DNA of 64,000 bases from Pseudomonadota bacterium. GTDB taxonomy: Bacteria; Pseudomonadota; Alphaproteobacteria; Rs-D84. Below, one piece after another: positions 28,310 through 35,896 of the stretch; positions within the stretch are counted from its first letter, which is position 1, and every line of letters starts with the position of its first letter. The stretch spans positions 62,001 to 126,000 of the forward strand of contig JAEXCU010000015.1 of NCBI GenBank assembly GCA_023402015.1, in the 5' to 3' direction. Both the position numbers and the translations under genes were made by a program. Below the pieces are notes generated by a model. The model was not told the DNA's origin and did not search any database. It worked only from the letters and a program-made list of their open reading frames with translations.

Positions 28310-30287
28310 TATCCCGACCAATTTCTCGGATCTGCAAAAGATGCCTAAAGCCGCCCGTGTCGCCCTGTGGGCGCGATATGTGCCGCACCCGTTCGCGGGC
28401 CAAAATAAGGCCCTGTGGTACTATATTCAATGTGAGCAAATGGGGGTGCGCATACTGCCGAAACATATGATTAAATTGCGTAAGTACAGGGATAATCCAG
28501 CCGATTGTATAACACGGGTTTATAAAACCAAATATCGCCTGGCGCCCGGCACGATTATAACCAAATCTTTTCGTGGTGTTGCGCATCGCGTGATGGTCTG
28601 TGACGATGGCATGCTTGAATATAACGGCCAGAAATTCAGAACTTTGTCCGGTGTGGCAAGCATTATTGCAGGGATAAAAATATCCGGCTCCGACTTCTTT
28701 GGATTTAGCAAAAGGAAAAAGAATGCCGAAATTACGTGCGCGATTTACACGCGAAAATCAACCGAGCATGGTTTGGAATTAGAGTTTAATTCACTGCAAA
28801 ACCAAGAAGAGGCATGCAAGGCGTATATTGCATCCCAATCATTTAATGGATGGGAGTATTATAAAACATATACCGATGCGGCTATATCGGGCGGCACAAT
28901 GTCGCGCCCCGCATTACAGCAAATGTTGGACGACATGTCGCGTGGCCTTATAAATGTGGTTGTTGTATACAAGGTTGATTACCTGTCGCGGTCTATTCTG
29001 GATTTTCACAGTATGATGAAATACTTTGAAAAATATAATGCCAATTTTGTATCCATTACCCAGTCGTTTGATACATCAAATTCTATGGGAAAATTGACAC
29101 TGAATATGCTGCTGTCATTTGCCCAGTTTGAGCGCGAAGTAGCATCCGAACGTGTGCGCGATAAAATTCGTGCCAGCAAGGCTAAGGGAATGTGGCTGGG
29201 CGGTGCGCCACGTTTGGGATATGATTTGCAAGATAAAAAGTTGATTGTAAATGAACAAGAGGCAGAACAAATCCGGGATTTATTTAACACATACCTGCGT
29301 CTGGGCAGTGTGTCGGCCCTGATTGAATATGCGGCAGATAAAAATATATGTAATAAGCAATGGAGGTCAAAACGCGGTGCCATATGGGGAGGACGGGAAC
29401 TCACCAAACATTCGCTGCATCGCATTTTGCGAGACAAGATTTATATCGGAATGATAGAAAGCAATGTTACCAATATCTGCGCCCCGGGTGAGCATCAGGC
29501 AATTGTTGATATCGATACATTTAATCGTGTGCAGGAAATGCTGGCCAAAAATGACAACGATAAGACTGCGCGCGGCGGTTCGCCAAACCTGATTACGGGA
29601 AAGTTATTCAATGCGGCGGGCGTAAAATTTACCAATCAGCGTACCTGTGGCGTGGGCAAGGTAACAAAATATTATTACGCCACACGGGGATTTTATCTGC
29701 CGGCACCGGAATTGGATGCGATTGTTGCGCGTGCCATAAATGACTTTATGGACTCCGATATGTCAAACCTTGGCGATAGTGTTGCAACAATGCTGAAGCG
29801 TATTGATATGCACGCCATGGAGTATGATGCGCGGCGTAAATTCATTCGCACAATGATACGCAAGGTCGTGTACACTGAAAATCAAATAATGATATTTATA
29901 AACCCCAGTGCCGGCGAATTACCAAAATATACGGGCGAAACGTTTAATCAAAAATCCAACCCTATGGAATATACGACGGACGCCGATGGTGTAATTATAA
30001 AATGCCCGGTATTTTTGAAAAAGCACAGCAAGACAAACTCACTGCTACACATCGTTGATAACAACCATTTAATCGTGCGTGCTTTTGCCACGGCGTTTCA
30101 CTATCGTGATGTGTACGAGCGTGGGCGCACCGTCCCAGAAATAGCAACAGATGAACACGCATCAGAAACAACTGTGCGGCGATATCTGAAACTGGCGTAT
30201 ATCAATCCGCAAATGATAAATGATATTTTAGATGCAAAAACGCCGTATCGTGTGGACGACCTGTTCCACATATCGCCAATGTTTTGA
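28293..30287 (+). CDS. DUF2924-serine recombinase fusion protein
   Basis: A 664-residue large serine recombinase with an extra N-terminal domain. Residues 1-140 match the DUF2924 pattern (VRIL, GTIITKSFRGVAHRVMV, DGMLEYNGQKFRTLSGVA, GSDFFGF). Residues 148-300 are the resolvase domain with catalytic Ser156 in IYTRKSTEHG, SGGTMSRPALQ and VVVYKVDYLSRS. Residues 300-520 are the recombinase and zinc-ribbon-like part; the end has a HTH. In related elements the two domains are usually separate neighbouring genes. Start is ATG 28293 with GGGGATATT upstream; the frame is open further up. A terminator follows. Confidence 0.85.
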   Translation: MKQLNSIPTNFSDLQKMPKAARVALWARYVPHPFAGQNKALWYYIQCEQMGVRILPKHMIKLRKYRDNPADCITRVYKTKYRLAPGTIITKSFRGVAHRVMVCDDGMLEYNGQKFRTLSGVASIIAGIKISGSDFFGFSKRKKNAEITCAIYTRKSTEHGLELEFNSLQNQEEACKAYIASQSFNGWEYYKTYTDAAISGGTMSRPALQQMLDDMSRGLINVVVVYKVDYLSRSILDFHSMMKYFEKYNANFVSITQSFDTSNSMGKLTLNMLLSFAQFEREVASERVRDKIRASKAKGMWLGGAPRLGYDLQDKKLIVNEQEAEQIRDLFNTYLRLGSVSALIEYAADKNICNKQWRSKRGAIWGGRELTKHSLHRILRDKIYIGMIESNVTNICAPGEHQAIVDIDTFNRVQEMLAKNDNDKTARGGSPNLITGKLFNAAGVKFTNQRTCGVGKVTKYYYATRGFYLPAPELDAIVARAINDFMDSDMSNLGDSVATMLKRIDMHAMEYDARRKFIRTMIRKVVYTENQIMIFINPSAGELPKYTGETFNQKSNPMEYTTDADGVIIKCPVFLKKHSKTNSLLHIVDNNHLIVRAFATAFHYRDVYERGRTVPEIATDEHASETTVRRYLKLAYINPQMINDILDAKTPYRVDDLFHISPMF

Positions 30288-30306
30288 CACATTCCGCCAC
30301 TATAAA

Positions 30307-30338
30307 AATCGGGGTTGTATGTAACCCCGATTGTTTTT
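30307..30338 (+). terminator. Rho-independent terminator of the recombinase gene
   Basis: Stem AATCGGGGTT/AACCCCGATT, loop GTATGT, then GTTTTTG. Confidence 0.85.
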
Positions 30339-30387
30339 GCGGTTTGGCACCTGGTGCTACTACATACAAAATAAGAAAACAAAAAAT

Positions 30388-30416
30388 ACCCCGAAATTTG
30401 CGCGGAATTCCGGGGT
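30388..30416 (-). terminator. tRNA-Gln terminator (minus strand)
   Basis: Stem ACCCCG/CGGGGT with an A/T-rich flank; on the minus strand the 3' arm is followed by TATTTTTTG. Confidence 0.7.
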
Positions 30417-30459
30417 GTTAAAATCACAATTAAACCATAGTGATTTCAATAAAATATCG

Positions 30460-30533
30460 TGGTTGGGGCGCACGGATTCGAACCATGATAAAGAGAACCA
30501 AAATCTCTTGTCCTACCATTAGACGACACCCCA
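30460..30533 (-). tRNA. tRNA-Gln (anticodon TTG)
   Basis: Minus-strand cloverleaf: acceptor TGGGGTG/CGCCCCA, D-arm GTCTAATGGTAGGAC, anticodon loop TTTTGGT (TTG), T-arm GGTTCGAATCC, encoded CCA. Promoter TTGCAA (30573-30568), 16-base spacer, TATAAT (30551-30546). The 3' 20 bases repeat at 19729-19748. Confidence 0.95.
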
Positions 30534-30637
30534 AAAGCATCACCGATTATAAATACTTTTAACATTTTTGCAATAATAAAATAAACGTTGTGCAATTTCT
30601 GATTTACTTTTTGTCCTTTTATCAATATAATATATAA

Positions 30638-30886
30638 CGAATCCATAGGGATTGTGGGTTCGGGCTGTCGTAAGCCTTACATTAAAGCAATATGCCGCTG
30701 CATATTGAATCCGCATGGGTATAAGGGCGGTGCTTTGGGCACCTTTTCTTATATCAACCCCGCACTGCCAGCCAGGTCGGGGAGCCGCCTGCATATAAAA
30801 CAGGGTATCTTCCCGAAAGCAGTGCGGAATCATTCTTTAATGTTGATTTACGAACTCCCCGGCCGCCATTTCCTGTGGCGGTTTTT
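30638..30886 (+). ncRNA. Large structured RNA of unknown family
   Basis: Fills the gap between tRNA-Gln and the 812-aa gene. Promoter TTTACT (30603-30608), 17-base spacer, TATAAT (30626-30631). Helices: TCGTAAG 30668-30674 with TTTACGA 30847-30853; CATTAAAG 30680-30687 with CTTTAATG 30835-30842; hairpin CAATATG/CATATTG 30688-30707; GGGTATAAG 30717-30725 with CTTATA 30748-30753 enclosing GGTGC/GCACC; GCACTGC 30762-30768 with GCAGTGC 30819-30825 enclosing TCGGGGAG/CTTCCCGA and CCTG/CAGG. Terminator CCGCC/GGCGG plus TTTTT at 30863-30886. Not 4.5S, RNase P or tmRNA by their core motifs; 6S RNA could not be excluded but the multi-branch shape speaks against it. Confidence 0.65.
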
Positions 30887-30909
30887 AATTCTGTGTATGG
30901 GGTGTGCCT

Positions 30910-33342
30910 ATGGCGGTAAAGTTCAAAGATTTCATGTTAAATTGGTACAAGGCGTATCATCTGTACAACATGGATGACCCGCGAAAACAACGTTGGGCCG
31001 ATTTGCGTGGAAAATCGTACGAAATTAATTCCAAGGGCGAATATGTATATTTGGAAGACGCGCGAAACGGTGTGCAAAAGGGATGGGCAAATCCAAAAAC
31101 AGGGGAATTGGCAACTGAATTGCCGTTGCCGGATTTAAGTGAAGAAGATTGGGAATATTTTTATCGCCTGTGTCGCACGGCAATACGAAACATTAATGAC
31201 AAACGCGAAGATTTGTTGCGAAATGACCCTGATAAAAACCCATTGCCGATTGATAAATGGTTCGGCAGTAAGAATTTAAAGGCGTTCAGTGTTCAAGAGG
31301 TCAAGCAACCAATCAAAGACAAACTGAAACAATTTGCATCGGTGGTATTGGAAACGCCACGATTGAAAAACAAACTGATGGACAGTTTTTCTGCTGATTA
31401 TTCCATAGATACATTTTTGGCCGATTTAATTGACCAGGATTATTCGCGTAATTCGCAATTTACAATTGCGAAAATTCAAACTCTGGTGCGTATATTACCG
31501 GGACTGTTGCGTCCGGAATATGATTTCAAGGTCGGTGATTATAAAAATCCATTTGATGATAAAACCAATGACGCGATTCAACGCATATTTATTGGTACCG
31601 GTTATGACCCGATTGCCGGAATTGCAATGGATGATTTGGAAAATCAGTTTGATGAAATATCCGCCGAATTGGACCCCGCGAACGAGCAAATAAACCCAAT
31701 GCAATTGGCGCAGTTTAAACACCCCAGTGTTTATAAAGAAATATTAAAGGCATTGTATGCGCCGGACAAACCAGAAAAGAAATCGCCATTTCATTCCCAA
31801 TTTGCATCCAACGGTGGTGGGGAAATCACGGGATACATGAACGAAGTTGTTGGTGGGAATAATTATGAATCCGGCGCAAACGAATTGGTCCCGAAACTGG
31901 GCAAAGAATTAAATATCCGTGAACAGTTTAATAAAAAAATCGGTGATTTTCAGGACGAACATTTTTTGCGTCTGACGGACCGCGCGGCCCGGCATGTTTA
32001 CATAGAACCCGCCGCCAAAGGCATTGTGGATGCAATTATTAAAGAAAAAATATCCCCAACGGATGGATTGAGCAAAATCATTGAAAAAAAGGATGCCATT
32101 GCAAAACGCGTCCAGGCCAAATCACCCGTCAGCAAAAAGGGGTGTGATTTTTTCTTTGAAGCGCTGTCATATATCCAGGCGTCCGGCGACATGGACGAAG
32201 CGTTATCCGGCGCATTAAAAAATGGTCGCAAGGCCGAGGCAATTGCATTTGAAATAATAAAATATGCAATTTCCAAACGTAAAATTAACGAAGCCAAGGC
32301 CGCATTGGAAGTCTTCGCAGTTATGCGGTACGATACTTTTTCGTCCGCCCATTGGAATGATTTAAAGAAATCCCAAAACGATATCTTTGGCGACAAAAAT
32401 TTGTCTTTTAATAAAAATGAAACCATGTCGTTTTTAACCCGCGCATTGGATAAAACGATTTGGTTGGGTGTTAATGGTGCATTTTGGACCGGCGTTTTGA
32501 CACGCAATTTAATTCAACACGGTCGCGGTAAAATGTCGCCTGATGATATGGCACGTATGAAATCGGCACTGACGAAAATAAATGCAGACAGCCAAGAATT
32601 CACAAATCTGGCCGATGCGCAGGCGCAACATAATGAAATCCGTACGCAATTATTGGCCGCCCAGGAAAATTTTGGTTATGCAATGATTCTGCGCGATGAA
32701 TATGGTGAATTAAATAATGAAATCACACGTTTGGAATCTAAAATCCCCGCGGCCACCAAAGATACAGATTTATCACGTTTAACTGCGTTGCAGAATGAAA
32801 TTGCCGTTAAAAAAGATGCGCGGGACAAAATGCATTCAAAGTTAACGGCGCATGCCGATGAATTTGTGAAATTGGATGAATTGCAACATAAAATAAAGGG
32901 TTTAAATCACGAAATTGCCGCCCAGGGTGATGCGCTGCGAACAGAAACAGATGCGGCGCGCATAAATATAATTCGCGATGAATTAGAAACCAAGAACAAA
33001 CAGTTAAAATTATACAGTGGGTGTTTAAATGTATACGATAAAATGCGTCAAGACTATATGGAATTGGAACGCGAAGACCGTGTCGCCCAGGAATTGGCCA
33101 CGCGATTGGGCGCCGCGGCCGAACGTGGGCACGCCAAGGAAACAGATTCCAAACCATATAATGCGCCCAAATCAGATATTCAAAATATGCAAATGCTGAT
33201 GGCATTTTGGAATGCGGCAAACGGTTATACGCGCGGAATTAATGTTAATTCGTATAATATTTTACGTAATATAAAAAATGTTCGCAAAAATGCAAATCTG
33301 CAAAAGACATTTAATCAAATGGTAAATTACGAACACGAATAA
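30910..33342 (+). CDS. Large orphan protein, 810 aa, with coiled-coil region
   Basis: Not recognised. It has no signal peptide or membrane segment until a short hydrophobic stretch (TIWLGVNGAFWTGVL, about residues 515-530). The first 500 residues are mixed helical and charged; residues 550-720 form a long coiled-coil-like region (repeats such as RDEYGELNNEITRLESKI and DELQHKIKGLNHEIAAQ). No catalytic motif stands out. Start is ATG 30910; a GTG at 30904 is also possible. The codon use is host-like. It stands alone, downstream of the structured RNA terminator; a structural or secreted role is a guess. Confidence 0.65.
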   Translation: MAVKFKDFMLNWYKAYHLYNMDDPRKQRWADLRGKSYEINSKGEYVYLEDARNGVQKGWANPKTGELATELPLPDLSEEDWEYFYRLCRTAIRNINDKREDLLRNDPDKNPLPIDKWFGSKNLKAFSVQEVKQPIKDKLKQFASVVLETPRLKNKLMDSFSADYSIDTFLADLIDQDYSRNSQFTIAKIQTLVRILPGLLRPEYDFKVGDYKNPFDDKTNDAIQRIFIGTGYDPIAGIAMDDLENQFDEISAELDPANEQINPMQLAQFKHPSVYKEILKALYAPDKPEKKSPFHSQFASNGGGEITGYMNEVVGGNNYESGANELVPKLGKELNIREQFNKKIGDFQDEHFLRLTDRAARHVYIEPAAKGIVDAIIKEKISPTDGLSKIIEKKDAIAKRVQAKSPVSKKGCDFFFEALSYIQASGDMDEALSGALKNGRKAEAIAFEIIKYAISKRKINEAKAALEVFAVMRYDTFSSAHWNDLKKSQNDIFGDKNLSFNKNETMSFLTRALDKTIWLGVNGAFWTGVLTRNLIQHGRGKMSPDDMARMKSALTKINADSQEFTNLADAQAQHNEIRTQLLAAQENFGYAMILRDEYGELNNEITRLESKIPAATKDTDLSRLTALQNEIAVKKDARDKMHSKLTAHADEFVKLDELQHKIKGLNHEIAAQGDALRTETDAARINIIRDELETKNKQLKLYSGCLNVYDKMRQDYMELEREDRVAQELATRLGAAAERGHAKETDSKPYNAPKSDIQNMQMLMAFWNAANGYTRGINVNSYNILRNIKNVRKNANLQKTFNQMVNYEHE

Positions 33343-33346
33343 AAAT

Positions 33347-33370
33347 AATCGCCCATGTGGCGATTTCTTT
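33347..33370 (+). terminator. Rho-independent terminator after the orphan gene
   Basis: Stem AATCGCC/GGCGATT, loop CATGT, then TCTTTT. Confidence 0.75.
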
Positions 33371-33391
33371 TAAAATTCTGTGATTTTATAC

Positions 33392-33439
33392 TTGCATTAA
33401 AATTATTAAAATATATAATTATTCAGATTTTTAATAATT
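33392..33439 (+). promoter_or_regulatory. Promoter and probable operator of the marR-efflux operon
   Basis: TTGCAT (33392-33397), 16-base spacer, TATAAT (33414-33419). AATTATTAAAA (33401-33411) and TTTTAATAATT (33429-33439) form an 11-bp perfect inverted repeat on both sides of the -10 box, a likely binding site of the MarR protein encoded downstream. Confidence 0.65.
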
Positions 33440-33472
33440 AAACATTTCTTTTATATTATAAAGGGGATTATT

Positions 33473-33922
33473 ATGTCGCGCAAGGAATTTATTCGCCTGA
33501 TGGAATCTAATATTTGGATTCTGGACAAATTGTCTGCACGTCTGAAACGGGAACCATTTGGTTTGTCGGGTTATCCACGTCAACAAATGGCAATCTTGGT
33601 TCGTTTGCATGTGGGGGGGCGGGCCAGATTAAAAGATATCGCAATTCGTGAAATGGCAACAACGCCAAATCTGTGTGCTGCGTTCAGAAAATTAGAACGC
33701 GACGGGTTGGTTGCGCGCGCGATTGATGAACAAGACCGTCGCAACACATGGTATTCGTGCACACCGGCCGGTTCTGAAATGGCATGTCGGGCATTGGATA
33801 CATTTCGCGATGGTATTGAAAAATTGTTCAGTGGACTAAGTCGTGAAGACGAAGATGCATTGACGGGTGCGCTGAAAACAATGAACAAAGTGTTAACAAA
33901 GATGGAGATAAGTAATGCATAA
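33473..33922 (+). CDS. MarR-family regulator
   Basis: A 149-residue winged-helix protein. The recognition helix region (LKDIAIREMATTPNLCAAFRKLERDGLVARAIDEQDRRNTWYSCTPAG) has the MarR layout with the wing DEQDRRN and a C-terminal dimerisation helix. MarR proteins repress neighbouring efflux operons and release on ligand binding. It is the first gene of the operon and overlaps tolC by 8 bases, and an inverted repeat surrounds its promoter, so it probably autoregulates the pump. Confidence 0.88.
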   Translation: MSRKEFIRLMESNIWILDKLSARLKREPFGLSGYPRQQMAILVRLHVGGRARLKDIAIREMATTPNLCAAFRKLERDGLVARAIDEQDRRNTWYSCTPAGSEMACRALDTFRDGIEKLFSGLSREDEDALTGALKTMNKVLTKMEISNA

Positions 33923-35246
33923 AACAAGACTGGTATCAGTTTGTGCTGTTATATGTTTGGGGGTTGTGGGACAAAACGCCATGGCATTGGATTTGTCGCT
34001 GAACGATACGATTGAAAAAATCGTTCATGAATCCCAGGATGTGAAAAAGGCCGATGCAAACGTCAGCAAAGCGACCGCCCAATTGGCCGCCGCGAATGCA
34101 AACCGTTGGTTCAAGGTTGACGGAACCGCGACATATATGAACATGATAAACGTTGAAAATCCGTCAAAATCCAACGCGGTTGATTTGCCACCGGCGCTGG
34201 GGGGACTGATATCAGACAGTTTAAAGAACCAATCTGTTCATATTGAAATACCGGACAACATCTTTATGGTTGGTGTTTCCGTGTCCCAGCCGATTTACAC
34301 GTTTGGTAAAATCGGTAATGCGGTCAACAGTGTAAAATCTGCAATTAAAATGACCAAGGCCAGTCGTGAATTAACCCTGCGCGAGGTTAAATACAGTGCG
34401 GCCGACATTTATTGGACCGCAAAAATGACAGATGAAATCGTCAAGATTGCACAATCTGATTTACAGTCCGCACGCGCCGCGCGTCGCAATCTGTCATCGG
34501 CGGGTCGTGCATCGCGCAGCAACCTGGTTAAAATTGAATCGGATATCGCAACCAAGGAAATAAACCTGTCCGATGCAGAGTTTAATCGTGATACCGCGTA
34601 CAGAATGCTGAAAATTCTGGCGGGCATAGATATGGACGAAGAAATCACGCTGACTGATAATTTCCCCCAGACGTTTGGTGCCCTGGATGCGGGCAAATTG
34701 ACCGCGAATCCGGAATGGGAAATATTAACCCAACAGGTTCAAATGTATGAATCCAAGGTCAAGGCCGCACGGGCGGAATATTTGCCGACATTGGCGGCCA
34801 CGGCGTCGTATAACTATGTCGCCATGGGTCAGGAATACGACAGCATGTTTGATAAAAAGGGCAGTCAGTCTGCATATTGGGGATTGGCGTTGCAGATTCC
34901 GATTTTTAACGGCGGCGCAACGCGCGCGAACGCAACCATGGACGCCATGGATGCCGAATCCGCGCGTCAAGATTTGGATAAATCCAAAAAATTAAAAACC
35001 GAAGAATATGACAATGCGATAAAGAAATACAATCATTTACGTGGAAATTTGGCGACATTGGAAAATGCCAGAAACCTGGCCGCCAAGGCATATAAATTTT
35101 CCCAGGACCGCTTTGCGTCTGGGCAAACATCTGCGGTGGAGTTGGCCGAAGTGTCTGCGGGTCTGTACCAGTTGGACATGGCGTTGTTAAATGCAAAATA
35201 CAATATTTTGATGTCGGCGGAATCTGTTAAAAAATTGGGTGAATAA
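33915..35246 (+). CDS. TolC-family outer membrane efflux protein
   Basis: A 443-residue outer membrane channel subunit with a signal peptide ending near NAMA (about residue 24). The two-fold OEP repeat is visible: long helices with Ala-rich heptads, strand segments SVSQPIYTFGK and LQIPIFNGGATRAN, and RFASGQTSAVELAEVSAG near the end. Such trimers connect inner-membrane pumps to the exterior. It overlaps marR and is followed after two bases by the adaptor gene. Confidence 0.9.
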   Translation: MHKTRLVSVCAVICLGVVGQNAMALDLSLNDTIEKIVHESQDVKKADANVSKATAQLAAANANRWFKVDGTATYMNMINVENPSKSNAVDLPPALGGLISDSLKNQSVHIEIPDNIFMVGVSVSQPIYTFGKIGNAVNSVKSAIKMTKASRELTLREVKYSAADIYWTAKMTDEIVKIAQSDLQSARAARRNLSSAGRASRSNLVKIESDIATKEINLSDAEFNRDTAYRMLKILAGIDMDEEITLTDNFPQTFGALDAGKLTANPEWEILTQQVQMYESKVKAARAEYLPTLAATASYNYVAMGQEYDSMFDKKGSQSAYWGLALQIPIFNGGATRANATMDAMDAESARQDLDKSKKLKTEEYDNAIKKYNHLRGNLATLENARNLAAKAYKFSQDRFASGQTSAVELAEVSAGLYQLDMALLNAKYNILMSAESVKKLGE

Positions 35247-35248
35247 AA

Positions 35249-35869
35249 ATGGAACGTATATTAGATAAATTTGAACAATTAAAAAATTGGTCGCGCAGAC
35301 CGCGTACTAAAAAAAGACTGTACGTTGTTTTTGTTGCGATTCTGGTGCTGTGGGTTGCGTATCGCTTTGTGATGATTGGTATTGAAAACCGGTTGTTTGT
35401 ATTTAATCCGGCCCGTATGGCCACGGAAACTGGCATTGTGGTTGATGTTCAAAATGCAAAAAAACAAACCGGCACATTACAAGAACCATTGACGGTTAAA
35501 AACAATCGTGCGTTGGTTTCCGGTGCGCGTGCCCAAACACTGCGGGCGGGTCAACGTGTGGGCGACGGTGTTATCGTTTCTGTTTCCGCCAATATTGATT
35601 TGGATACCGGTATGCATGTTGTTCGTACACGTGGCGTGTCAGACGGATTAAACTTTGCAGAATATCAAACATCGGGATATTTTGTTCCGTCGTATGCCGT
35701 TGTTAATGATACGGTTTATGTGATTTCTGATGGCGTGGCCACCGCGCGCCCGGTCCATGTATCGCGCAGTGATGCAGATACAACCGTCATCACAGACGGA
35801 TTAACCGACGGCGATGTTATAATATTGTCGCGCGTTGATGACGGCGCAAAAGTTAGAATAAAAAAATAA
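35249..35869 (+). CDS. Short membrane-fusion (adaptor) protein of the RND pump
   Basis: A 206-residue protein in the place where an AcrA-like adaptor (about 370-400 residues) is expected. It has one membrane anchor (residues 25-42) and a beta-rich remainder resembling only the outer barrel and membrane-proximal parts of adaptors: AGQRVGDGVIVSVSANIDLDTGMHVVRTRG and the closing DGLTDGDVIILSRVDDGAKV. The lipoyl domain and alpha-helical hairpin that normally contact TolC are missing. Whether it spans to TolC is doubtful, so coupling in this pump may differ. No frameshift is seen, so the short form looks native. Confidence 0.6.
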   Translation: MERILDKFEQLKNWSRRPRTKKRLYVVFVAILVLWVAYRFVMIGIENRLFVFNPARMATETGIVVDVQNAKKQTGTLQEPLTVKNNRALVSGARAQTLRAGQRVGDGVIVSVSANIDLDTGMHVVRTRGVSDGLNFAEYQTSGYFVPSYAVVNDTVYVISDGVATARPVHVSRSDADTTVITDGLTDGDVIILSRVDDGAKVRIKK

Positions 35870-35896
35870 TCTGATTTCAAGGATAGGAGAAATTAA

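Noticed and set aside
30540..30833. 97-aa minus-strand ORF
   Set aside because: It is antisense to the structured RNA and tRNA-Gln promoter; the pairing pattern explains the conserved-looking bases better.
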